From: an uncultured Collinsella sp.
GTDB lineage: Bacteria; Actinomycetota; Coriobacteriia; Coriobacteriales; Coriobacteriaceae
DNA: 39,620 nt
NCBI GenBank assembly: GCA_934668695.1
Contig: CAKUOD010000018.1
Span: 1-39,620, forward strand
Direction of reading: 5' to 3'
Shown one piece after another: positions 8,439-16,700 of this stretch (its first letter is position 1; each line of letters begins with the position of its first letter). The position numbers were made by a program, and so were the translations under genes. A model generated the notes under the pieces. That model was not told where the DNA came from, searched no databases, and worked only from the letters and a program-made list of their open reading frames with translations.

Positions 8439-8996
8439 ATGTCCGATACCGTTCGTGCCGAGAAAATCGCGTGCGAAGTAGACCATGCTGCCCGTCAACT
8501 GGCACAGGCGGGCCGTCTGGACCTGACGCGCGAGTTTATCCAGCATGGCGATGTGACGGTGTATACGCATGTGACCTCGGTGGCGCGGGCAAGTCTGTCC
8601 TTTGCCGAGCGCCTGGGCCGCGTCGGTATCTCCGTCGACCGCGCCTCGTTGCTGCGCGGGGCCCTGCTGCACGATTACTTTCTCTATGACTGGCACGATC
8701 CCGACCCAAGCCATCGACTGCATGGCTTTCGTCACCCGTTTTTTGCCCTGGCGCGTGCGGAGGAAGATTTTGAGCTGACGTCGCGCGAGCGGAATATTAT
8801 CGTGCGGCATATGTTTCCGCTGGTGCCGGTGCCGCCGACGTGTCGTGAGGCATGGATTGTGTGTCTGGCCGATAAATGGTGCGCGCTGCGCGAGACGGTT
8901 GCCGGTCGTCTGCCGCGCAAAGGCGGCGCGAACGATTTGAACGAGGGCTCGAGTGACGGCTCGAACAAAGAATCGAACGAAAAGAGGAGTGGGTAG
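8439..8996 (+). CDS. HD-domain phosphohydrolase-like protein
   Basis: This is a 185-residue cytosolic protein of the HD superfamily. The visible metal-ligand candidates are His44 (VYTHVTSVAR), the HD pair His78-Asp79 (ALLHDYFLYDWHD), His124 (IVRHMFPL) and Asp145 (CLADKWCA). HD proteins of this kind hydrolyse phosphate esters or nucleotides; the substrate is unknown. The C-terminal 30 residues are Ser/Asn/Glu-rich and look disordered. The ATG at 8439 was chosen for its strong AAGGAGG at 8428-8434. The stop is 3 bases before the start of the CmpB-type membrane gene. In many Firmicutes and Actinobacteria an HD protein is paired with such a membrane protein, suggesting a joint role. Confidence 0.85.
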   Translation: MSDTVRAEKIACEVDHAARQLAQAGRLDLTREFIQHGDVTVYTHVTSVARASLSFAERLGRVGISVDRASLLRGALLHDYFLYDWHDPDPSHRLHGFRHPFFALARAEEDFELTSRERNIIVRHMFPLVPVPPTCREAWIVCLADKWCALRETVAGRLPRKGGANDLNEGSSDGSNKESNEKRSG

Positions 8997-8999
8997 ACG

Positions 9000-10019
9000 G
9001 TGGGAACCGCGATCGACATGGCATTTGACGGCGCGACGCTTGCCGCCTGTCCGCTCTCGGCGCTGGTACTCTCGTTTGCCTTCTACGGTTTTTGCGGCTG
9101 GGTATGGGAGTCGACAGTCTGTGCCATGCTCAACCACGGACGCTTTGCCAACAGCGGCTTTTTGCTAGGGCCGTGTTGCCCCATCTACGGTGCAGGCGGC
9201 ATCGCGTGCTGGTTGCTGCTGCGTGGAATCCCAGACGCCTCGAGCCAGTTTGTCGCTGCCGCGCTCGTATGCAGCGTGATCGAATATAGCGTGGGCGTGC
9301 TGTTGGAAAAAACGACGGGTGCCCGGTTTTGGGATTACTCGCATCTGCCGTTTAACCTGCACGGACGCATCTGCCTGTACTGGGCCTGCGCGTTTGGCTT
9401 GGGTGCGTTGTGTATCTGCCGTTTAGTGGAGCCGGCATTGCTGGGGCTGCTTGGCCATCTGCCGGTGCTGATTGTGCGGCTGTCCGCCTTTATCGTCGCG
9501 GTCGCGATGATGGTCGATGCGGTGTGCTCGTTGGCGAGCTGGCGGCGTCTGTCCGATCAGCTTGAGCGTGTGCGTGCCGACCTTGCCGACCGCATCAATG
9601 AGTCGCTCGCCGACGCCTCCGACTCTATGCTCGAACGTATTCCCGATTCGGCGATCGACTCGGTGGCGCTGACGCATATCCGCGGTCGCGCCGTTAACGC
9701 TTGGCTGGCCGAGCTGGGCGACGCGGCGCTCGATGCCCTGCGCGAGAAGGCTTCGATGCCGACGTTTATCTCGGATGGTGCTCGCGGCCTGGCGCTCGCT
9801 GCCCGCCGCGTGGCCGATGCCGCGCCGAGCGTGCCCCGTCCGTCGCTCACCCGTCTCCGTACCGGCAAGCGCATGAGCCGTCCGGTGCCGAGTGTGTCGC
9901 TCAGCCGTCGTGACCTGCGCTTCTTTAACGCCTTCCCGCGTCTGCGCATCAATCGCTACGAGGGCGTCATCCGAGCTACCGACCTCCGCGACCGAGCTCG
10001 TGAGCTGTTCCGGCGCTAG
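9000..10019 (+). CDS. CmpB-type putative ABC transporter permease (PF06541-like)
   Basis: This 339-residue integral membrane protein has a conserved N-terminal half typical of the ABC_trans_CmpB family: FYGFCGWVWES, GFLLGPCCPIYGAGG, a later segment with the IEY and LLEK elements, WDYSHLPFNLHGRICLYW. It has about five membrane helices, then a soluble region from about residue 180 with amphipathic helices and a basic C-terminus. The GTG at 9000 was selected because GAGGAG lies 10 bases upstream; an ATG at 9018 is the alternative. It is coupled to the HD-domain gene (3-base gap). The family name is historical: no ATPase lies nearby and transport has not been shown from sequence. Confidence 0.85.
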   Translation: MGTAIDMAFDGATLAACPLSALVLSFAFYGFCGWVWESTVCAMLNHGRFANSGFLLGPCCPIYGAGGIACWLLLRGIPDASSQFVAAALVCSVIEYSVGVLLEKTTGARFWDYSHLPFNLHGRICLYWACAFGLGALCICRLVEPALLGLLGHLPVLIVRLSAFIVAVAMMVDAVCSLASWRRLSDQLERVRADLADRINESLADASDSMLERIPDSAIDSVALTHIRGRAVNAWLAELGDAALDALREKASMPTFISDGARGLALAARRVADAAPSVPRPSLTRLRTGKRMSRPVPSVSLSRRDLRFFNAFPRLRINRYEGVIRATDLRDRARELFRR

Positions 10020-10217
10020 CCGGGACGGGCGTGTTTGCGGCTTCCTTGCTCGCGTATTTCCCGTTCGTTTCGCGCCCGTTGCTGTGCCGTTTCCAAGATT
10101 GCGGCACCGTTTCCATTCGACAACGCAGCGTTTAACAGCGCCGTATCTGGTCTACACCAGTTGCCCCTCGGCCGCATTATGGGCGCCGACAACGTTCATG
10201 CGACCAAGGGGGAGCGA

Positions 10218-11495
10218 ATGTACGATACGGGATCGACAACGTTTATGCTCATCTGCACCATGCTCGTGTTTTTAATGACACCGGGTCTGGCGTTTTTCTA
10301 TGGCGGCCTGTCCAGGCGCAAAAATGTCATCAACACCATGCTTATGTGCTTTGGCGCCATTGGCCTGGTTGGTGTGCTGTGGATTGTTGCCGGCTGGTCG
10401 CTGGCCTACGGTGGCGACGGTTCTAGCCCGTTTATTGGCGGCTTTGACCAGCTGCTGTGCCTGCCGGTGCTCAACCAGGTGCTGCAGGCGGCCGAGGGCA
10501 ATGCTGCGGATGGTGCCGTCTACCCTCAGATCATCAACATCGCCTTCCAGATGGCGTTTGCCATGATCACCGCCGCTATCGTTACGGGCAGTCTGGCAGG
10601 CCGCGTTAAGTTTGGTGCCATGACGGCCTTCCTGGGCATTTGGCTGCTCGTGGTCTATGCGCCGCTCGCCCACATGGTTTGGGGCGGCGATGGTTCCTTT
10701 ATCGGCGACATCATCGGCGCGCTCGACTTTGCCGGCGGCGACGTGGTACACATTTCGTCCGGTCTCACGGGCCTGATTCTCTGCTTAATGCTCGGCCGTC
10801 GTCGCGGCTTTGGCATGGTGAGCTACCGTCCGCATAACGTGCCGTTTGTGGCGCTGGGCGCCGGTCTACTTTGGTTTGGTTGGTTTGGCTTTAACGGCGG
10901 CAGCGAGTTTAAGGCCGACGCCGTGGCGGCACTCGCCATCCTCAACACCGTGACGGCCAGCGCGGCGGGCATGGTCTCGTGGCTTGTCGTCGAGCGCGTG
11001 CACACCGGTCGTCCCACGCTGGTGGGTGCTAGCACCGGTTTGGTTGCGGGCCTTGTGGTGGTTACGCCGGGTGCGGGCTTTGTCGAGCCGTGGGCGGCGC
11101 TGGTCATGGGCTTGATCGTCTCTCCCGTGTGCTACCTGGCCATCAGCCATCTCAAGACCAAGTTCGGCTACGACGATGCGCTCGACGCGTTTGGCTGCCA
11201 TGGTATCGGCGGTATCTTGGGCGGCGTGCTCACGGGCCTGTTCTGCGTGCCGGAGCTTTCGTGGACCGGTAAGGGCGGCCTGTTCTACACGGGCGACGTG
11301 TCGCTGCTTGTCTTGCAGATTCTGGGTATTGTGGTGACGGTCGCCATTGTGCTGGTGCTCGACTTGGTGATCGCCGCGGTGGTCAAGGCGCTGTTCCACG
11401 GCAGCCTGCGCGTGGACGAGGCCGACGAGGCGCTGGGCTTGGATGCAAGTCAGCACGGCGAGAGCGCCTATCCTTCCTTCTCGGGACTTGACTAG
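10218..11495 (+). CDS. amt: Ammonium transporter Amt
   Basis: This 425-residue Amt/Rh channel for ammonium uptake has about 11 membrane helices. Pore features are visible: the N-terminal TPGLAFFYGG segment, DFAGGDVVHISSG with the first pore His, WFGFNGGSEF, and FGCHGIGGILGG with the second pore His. The ATG at 10218 was chosen because AAGGGGGAG precedes it and MYDTGSTTFML fits the family N-terminus; an upstream in-frame extension lacks a ribosome site. The gene is followed after 146 bases by glnK, the usual partner whose product plugs the channel when nitrogen is sufficient. A large palindrome lies between them. Its C-terminal tail is acidic and unusually long. Confidence 0.95.
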   Translation: MYDTGSTTFMLICTMLVFLMTPGLAFFYGGLSRRKNVINTMLMCFGAIGLVGVLWIVAGWSLAYGGDGSSPFIGGFDQLLCLPVLNQVLQAAEGNAADGAVYPQIINIAFQMAFAMITAAIVTGSLAGRVKFGAMTAFLGIWLLVVYAPLAHMVWGGDGSFIGDIIGALDFAGGDVVHISSGLTGLILCLMLGRRRGFGMVSYRPHNVPFVALGAGLLWFGWFGFNGGSEFKADAVAALAILNTVTASAAGMVSWLVVERVHTGRPTLVGASTGLVAGLVVVTPGAGFVEPWAALVMGLIVSPVCYLAISHLKTKFGYDDALDAFGCHGIGGILGGVLTGLFCVPELSWTGKGGLFYTGDVSLLVLQILGIVVTVAIVLVLDLVIAAVVKALFHGSLRVDEADEALGLDASQHGESAYPSFSGLD

Positions 11496-11499
11496 CGGC

Positions 11500-11592
11500 T
11501 TCCCCAGGCACCGCACCTTGGGTTTCAAACCGTCGCTTGCGTACAAAAGTACGCGGCGCTCCTCTTTCAACCCAATCTGCGGCACCTGGGAA
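11500..11592 (+). repeat. Long imperfect palindrome between amt and glnK
   Basis: Nested pairings cover about 93 bases. The outer arms are TTCCCCAGGCACCGCA (from 11500) against TGCGGCACCTGGGAA (to 11592), with a two-base mismatch and a bulge. A middle arm TTGGGTT pairs with AACCCAA. A perfect central hairpin GCGTAC-AAAA-GTACGC spans 11539-11554. No T-tract follows. It may form an RNA cruciform that lowers or stabilises glnK mRNA, or be a dispersed repeat unit. Confidence 0.7.
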
Positions 11593-11641
11593 ACCCGCGT
11601 CTCATGTAAAGGGATACGTTGATTATTGAGAGGAATTCACT

Positions 11642-11980
11642 ATGAAGAAGATCACGGCAATCGTTCGCGCCGAGAAGCTTGAGGTTCTCAAAGACGCGCT
11701 GTTTGCTGCCGATGTTCGCGGCATGACCATCAACCAGGTGCAGGGCTGCGGCGCGCAGCATGGCTGGAAGGAATACGTGCGCGGCAACGAGCTGCTCGTC
11801 AACACGATCCCCAAGGTGCAGTTCACCCTCATCTGCGCCGACGAGCATGTCGACGGTATCGTTGACATCATCTGCAACGCCGCTCGCACCGGTGCCGTCG
11901 GCGACGGGAAGATTTGGGTCGAGCCGGTCGAAGAAGTCATCCGCATTCGCACCGGCGAACATGGCCCCGCCGCGGTATAG
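11642..11980 (+). CDS. glnK: P-II nitrogen regulatory protein, GlnK-type
   Basis: This 112-residue P-II signalling protein senses ATP/ADP and 2-oxoglutarate and controls the neighbouring ammonium channel. Aligned without gaps to E. coli GlnK, it keeps Gly37, Gln39, Lys58, the B-loop TGAVGDGKIWV and the C-terminal IRIRTGE. In the T-loop (WKEYVRGNELLVN) residue 51 is Leu, not the Tyr that is uridylylated or adenylylated in other bacteria; residue 46 is Val, and a Tyr sits at 45. Covalent modification by GlnD at the usual site is therefore impossible. AGAGGAATTC upstream supplies the ribosome site. It ends before the hairpin at 11997-12026. Confidence 0.95.
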   Translation: MKKITAIVRAEKLEVLKDALFAADVRGMTINQVQGCGAQHGWKEYVRGNELLVNTIPKVQFTLICADEHVDGIVDIICNAARTGAVGDGKIWVEPVEEVIRIRTGEHGPAAV

Positions 11981-11996
11981 GACAATCTTTCGCCTG

Positions 11997-12026
11997 ACGG
12001 GCGTGCCTCTCTTGGGACACGCCCGT
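11997..12026 (+). terminator. Terminator after glnK
   Basis: ACGGGCGTG pairs perfectly with CACGCCCGT around a 12-base loop, followed by the weak pyrimidine stretch TCTCGTC. The loop holds a possible -35 box of the next gene. Confidence 0.65.
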
Positions 12027-12039
12027 TCTCGTCTACAAT
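12012..12039 (+). promoter_or_regulatory. Possible promoter of the HAD gene
   Basis: TTGGGA (12012-12017), 16 bases, TACAAT (12034-12039). The -35 lies in the loop of the glnK terminator and the -10 is 22 bases before the start codon. Confidence 0.45.
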
Positions 12040-12061
12040 ATCGTGCAGACGAAGGAGAGGC

Positions 12062-12925
12062 ATGCCCATGATCAAGATGTTTGCGAGTGACTTAGACGGA
12101 ACGCTGCTGAACGCCCTGCACGAGGCAGATGGGACCATCCGCCGTGCCATTCGCGAGCTGACTGAGGCTGGTCTGCATGTGGTTCCCGCGACTGGACGCT
12201 CGACGCTGCCGATCGGCGAGCATGGCTTTACGGGCCTAGCGCTTGACGCCTGCTGCTCCAACGGATCCATCGTGCGCGACAGTCATGGCGAGGTGCTCAA
12301 AACCTGGACCATCGACCCACAGATCACCGAGGAGCTGCTCAAGGAGTTTCCGGATATCTGTTTTGATTGCTCCACGCCCGATGGCATGTTTTCGAGCGGA
12401 TCGTTCGAGATGCACCAGGCGGGTTTTAAAAAGGACAGCCCCATCAAGCGTATTGTGATGCGCGGTATGCGTGCACGTGGCGGGTACCACGAGGAACAAT
12501 ATTTCGACCAGTCGATCGGCGACATCTTGCGTCACGATGTATGCAAGATCAATTGTCGCGTGACCTCGCCCGAGCTGGAGCGTGACCTTAAGGCGTATCT
12601 TGCCGAGCGCTCGGACCGTGTGGTCAACGCGCCGTTCGATCCGGTGATGTTCGAGATCACGGACGTGGCATGCAACAAGGGCGAGAGCGTGGCCTGGCTG
12701 GCGGGTTACTACGGCATTGCCGAGGACGAGGTCGCGGTCTACGGCGACGGCGGCAACGACATCGCCATGCTCAAGCGTTTCCGCCACAGCTACGCGACCA
12801 AAAACGCAAGCGATGCAGCCAAGGCCGCCGCGAGCGCGACCATCGGCAGCTGCATGGTCCACGCCGTCCCCAAACACATGCTCGCCACCATGCACAAGCA
12901 AAACTCCCGCACCATCATCGAATAA
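12062..12925 (+). CDS. HAD-superfamily Cof-type phosphatase
   Basis: This 287-residue hydrolase has the Cof/YidA-like (HAD IIB) layout. The catalytic motif I is SDLDGTLL with Asp10 and Asp12, motif II is ATGR, and the C-terminal motif is VYGDGGNDIAML (Asp229, Asp233). The type C2 cap lies in the middle, with NKGESVAWLA before motif IV. Such enzymes dephosphorylate sugar phosphates, flavin or pyridoxal phosphates; the substrate is unknown. GAAGGAG precedes the ATG at 12062, and a second in-frame ATG at 12068 is equally spaced for another reading. It stands alone between glnK and the TetR gene. Confidence 0.9.
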   Translation: MPMIKMFASDLDGTLLNALHEADGTIRRAIRELTEAGLHVVPATGRSTLPIGEHGFTGLALDACCSNGSIVRDSHGEVLKTWTIDPQITEELLKEFPDICFDCSTPDGMFSSGSFEMHQAGFKKDSPIKRIVMRGMRARGGYHEEQYFDQSIGDILRHDVCKINCRVTSPELERDLKAYLAERSDRVVNAPFDPVMFEITDVACNKGESVAWLAGYYGIAEDEVAVYGDGGNDIAMLKRFRHSYATKNASDAAKAAASATIGSCMVHAVPKHMLATMHKQNSRTIIE

Positions 12926-12929
12926 GGGA

Positions 12930-12948
12930 CAAAGGGACAGTCCCTTTG
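12930..12948. terminator. Palindrome after the HAD gene
   Basis: CAAAGGGAC-A-GTCCCTTTG is a perfect 9-bp inverted repeat around one base. It carries the GGGACAG core seen in the hairpin repeats at 6165 and 27912. It could act as a terminator, or be a relic of that repeat family. Confidence 0.5.
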
Positions 12949-12980
12949 CCACAATCTAAATATTGCCTTTACGTGTTGAT

Positions 12981-13017
12981 GCACACGGTGTGCAATAATA
13001 CTCGCACTGTGCAATAG
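12981..13017 (+). promoter_or_regulatory. Operator-like repeats before the TetR gene
   Basis: The 13-bp palindrome GCACACGGTGTGC (12981-12993) overlaps a direct repeat: GTGTGCAATA (12989-12998) and CTGTGCAATA (13008-13017), spaced 19 bases. The position, 29-65 bases before the TetR start, suits autoregulation of the regulator and the downstream activase gene. An AT-rich AATAAT stretch lies inside the site. Confidence 0.5.
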
Positions 13018-13045
13018 CGCACGGACTGAGTAACAAGGAGGACGC

Positions 13046-13756
13046 TTGTCCCAGCTCGAGAAATGCGATCGCCGGTCCCTTCGCTCGCAGCGTGCCCTTC
13101 GCCAGGCACTTGCCAGCGAGCTTGCCGAAAGCGGCGACCTTTCGCGCATTAATGTCGTGTCGCTCACCGAGCGCGCCGGTCTTACGCGCCGCACGTTCTA
13201 TTCGCACTACCGCGATATCCCCGACTTTATCAATCAAATCGAGGACGGCTTGCTGGCCGAGATCCGTGAGCGCATTGATCTCATCACCGCAGCTCAGCTG
13301 CCTGATCTCTATCACAACATCGATGAGCTCGAGCCGGCGCCCGGTTCGGTTGAGCTACTGCGTTATCTTGCGGCCAACCGCGACTTAATCGGTGCGCTGC
13401 TGGGTCCGGGCGGCGACCAGGCCTTCATTAAAAGGATTATCGACACCGCACGTGAGGCCGTGGCGCCGCGTGCGCAGACGGGCATTTTGGGCCTGGCGCT
13501 GGGCACGTTCTTTGACTACTACGTCACCTACGTCGTGAGTGCCGAAGTCGGCATGATTCAGCGCTGGTTTGAGCGTGACCTTTCCGAATCGCCCGAGACC
13601 ATGGCGCGCATCATGACGGTTATCGCCTTTGTGCGCCCCGGCGACCTGTATGGCCAACCCATCGATATCAACGTGCCGGAATACGGCATGAAGCTATTGA
13701 ACTTGCAGCTCGAGGACGCGGCCGACACCGCCGCAACCGTCGAGTCCAACAACTAA
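13046..13756 (+). CDS. TetR/AcrR-family transcriptional regulator
   Basis: This 236-residue protein has an N-terminal helix-turn-helix of TetR type at about residues 39-58 (SLTERAGLTRRTFYSHY) and an all-helical C-terminal ligand or dimer domain. Translation starts at TTG 13046, directly behind AAGGAGG at 13036-13042. The next gene begins 11 bases after its stop, so it is the first cistron of a two-gene operon with the giant activase-family protein and probably controls it. Repeats at 12981-13017 are the likely operator. The effector is unknown; an acyl-CoA or aromatic acid would be reasonable given the partner, but this is inference. Confidence 0.9.
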   Translation: MSQLEKCDRRSLRSQRALRQALASELAESGDLSRINVVSLTERAGLTRRTFYSHYRDIPDFINQIEDGLLAEIRERIDLITAAQLPDLYHNIDELEPAPGSVELLRYLAANRDLIGALLGPGGDQAFIKRIIDTAREAVAPRAQTGILGLALGTFFDYYVTYVVSAEVGMIQRWFERDLSESPETMARIMTVIAFVRPGDLYGQPIDINVPEYGMKLLNLQLEDAADTAATVESNN

Positions 13757-13767
13757 GAGGAGAGACA

Positions 13768-16700
13768 ATGAGCAAACTCGTCGAGGGCATCAAGGATCGT
13801 ATGGTCGCTGCCGCACGCGAGGCCGCGCCCGCCGTGGTGGACGCCGCGCAGAAGGCCGCGACCGCGGCTGCCGAGAAAGTTGCCGAGGCGGTTGCCGATG
13901 CCAAGAACGCGGCAGGGGAGACGTCCATCGCTAGCGAGCTCGCCACCGCCGCTGAGCCCGTAGCCGCCGCCCACGCCCCCGAGGGCGCGATCTTCAACCC
14001 CGAGAACGCCCGCGGCAACCTGCACCTGGGCATCGACGTGGGCTCCACCACCGTCAAGCTCGCCGTGCTCAACGACGACAACCAGATCGTCTACGCCAAG
14101 TACCAGCGCCACCATACCGACGTTCGTGCCTGCGCCCGCGACCTGTTCGAGGGCGCCGCGACCGTGCTGCCGACGGCCCAGATGACCTGCGCCATTACCG
14201 GCTCGGGCGGTCTGCTGCTGTCCCAGTGGCTCGACCTGGAGTTTGTCCAGGAGGTCATCGCCAGCAAGCGCGCCGTCGAGACCCTCATCCCGGCCACCGA
14301 TGTTGCTATCGAGCTGGGCGGCGAGGACGCCAAGATCATCTACTTTGACAACGGCATCGAGCAGCGCATGAACGGCACTTGCGCCGGCGGCACGGGCGCG
14401 TTCATCGACCAGATGGCAACTCTGCTGCATACCGATGCCAGCGGCCTCAACGAGCTCGCGGCCAACGCCACCACCATCTATCCCATCGCCAGCCGCTGCG
14501 GCGTCTTTGCCAAGACCGACGTGCAGCCGCTGCTCAATGAGGGCGCCCGCCCCGAGGACGTGGCCGCCTCCATCTTCCAAGCCGTCGTGACCCAGACCAT
14601 CTCGGGCCTGGCGTGCGGCCGTCCCATCCGCGGCAACGTCGCCTTCCTGGGCGGCCCGCTGCAGTACCTCTCCGAGCTGCGCCACCGCTTCTACCTCACG
14701 CTCAACCTGGACGAGGAGCACCGTATCGTGCCCCAAAACGCTCACCTGTTTGTGGCGAGCGGCGCTGCCATGGCGCACGAGTCCAACAAGCTTAGCACGT
14801 TCCCGCAGCTCATCGCAGCTATCGATAGCTTGGGCGACACGCAGGGTGCCGAGGTCGAGCGCTTGGACCCGCTCTTTGCCACCGACGAGGATTTTGCCGA
14901 GTTCAAAACTCGCCACGACAAGGAAGTCGTCCCCAAGGGCAAGCTCGACGGCTACACCGGCCGCGTGTTCATCGGCATCGACGCCGGCTCCACCACCATG
15001 AAGGCCGCACTTGTGGGCGAGGACGGTCAGCTGCTGCACACCTGGTACGGCAACAACAACGGCGACATCCTGGGCACGGCCAAGGTCATCATGGCCGATT
15101 TCTACAATCACATCCCCGCCGGCTGCACCATCGGCCACGTGACCACCACGGGTTACGGCGAGGCGCTGCTCATCGAGGCCCTCAAGGCCGATTCCGGCGA
15201 GATCGAGACCGTCGCGCACCTGCGCGGCGCCAAGGCATTCCTGCCCGGCGTCGAGTTTATCCTGGACATCGGCGGCCAGGACATGAAGTGCTTGCGCGTC
15301 AAGGACGGCGTGATTGAGCACATCATGCTCAACGAGGCCTGCTCGTCGGGCTGCGGCAGCTTTATCGAGAGTTTCGCCGTGTCTATGAACATGGACGTGC
15401 GCGCGTTTGCCGATGCCGCCATCCATGCCAAGGCCCCCGTCGACCTGGGCAGCCGCTGCACGGTCTTTATGAACTCGCGCGTCAAGCAGGCGCAAAAGGA
15501 AGGCGCCACGGTGGGTGACATCGCGGCCGGCCTGTCCTATTCCGTCATCAAGAATGCCCTGTTCAAGGTCATTAAGCTGCGCGACCCCAAGGAGATCGGC
15601 AGCCAAGTGATCGTCCAGGGCGGCACCTTTATGTCCGATGCCACGCTGCGCGCATTTGAGCAGCTCACCGGCGTGCACGCCGTGCGTCCCGACATCGCCG
15701 GCTGCATGGGCGCCTACGGTGCGGCCCTGCTCGCCCGCGACCGCGCCGGCGCCGACGGCACCTCGACCATCCTTTCTGCCGAGGACATCGCGCACCTCAC
15801 CGTGACGCAAAAACACGTCCGCTGCGGCCGTTGCTCCAACAACTGCCAGCTCACCGTCAACGACTTTGGTGGCGGTAGGCGCTTCATTACCGGCAACCGC
15901 TGCGAGAAGGGTGCCGGCCACAAAAAGCAAAAGACCGAGGCCCCCAACCTCTTCAAAAAGAAAAACGAGTTGCTGTTTAACCGCGAGGTCTTGAGCCCCG
16001 ACGAGGCCCCGCGCGGCACCGTGGGTATCCCGCGCGCGCTCAACATGTACGAGAACTACCCCTTCTGGCACGCGTTCTTTACGCGCCTGGGCTTTAGCGT
16101 GCAGCTGTCCGACCAGTCGAGCAAGAAGACCTACCAGGCGGGCATCGAGTCCATGCCGTCCGAGAGCGTGTGCTATCCGGCCAAGATGAGCCATGGCCAC
16201 GTGATGAACCTCATCGATCGTGATGTCGACTTTATCTGGATGCCGTGCGTGCGCTGGGAGCGCAAGGAGGATCCGACGGCTGGCAACTGCTACAACTGCC
16301 CCATCGTCATGAGCTATCCCACGGCGCTGGCGCTCAATATCGACGAGATTCGCGAGCAGAACATCGAGTTCCTGTATCCGTTTGTGCCCTATCACGACAA
16401 GACCGAGCTCAAGCGCCGTCTGTACCAGGTGCTCGCCGTCGACCGTGTGGCCGATGCGCAAGCCGGTCGCGGTCGCGTGCGTGGACCCAAGATCACGCGC
16501 TCCGAGGTCGACGCCGCCGTCAACGCTGCCTTTGAGGCCGATGCGCGTTTCCACGAGGATATCCAGACGATGGGCGAGGAGGCCCTTAAGTGGGTCGAGG
16601 ACCACGGTGGCCATGGCATCGTGCTCGCTGGTCGTCCCTACCATAACGACCCCGAGATCAACCATGCCCTGCCCGAGCTTATCTCGAGCTTTGGCTTTGC

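Noticed and set aside
11500..11592. Known glutamine riboswitch
   Set aside because: The nested palindrome does not match the glutamine riboswitch as I remember it, and it lies after amt rather than before it.
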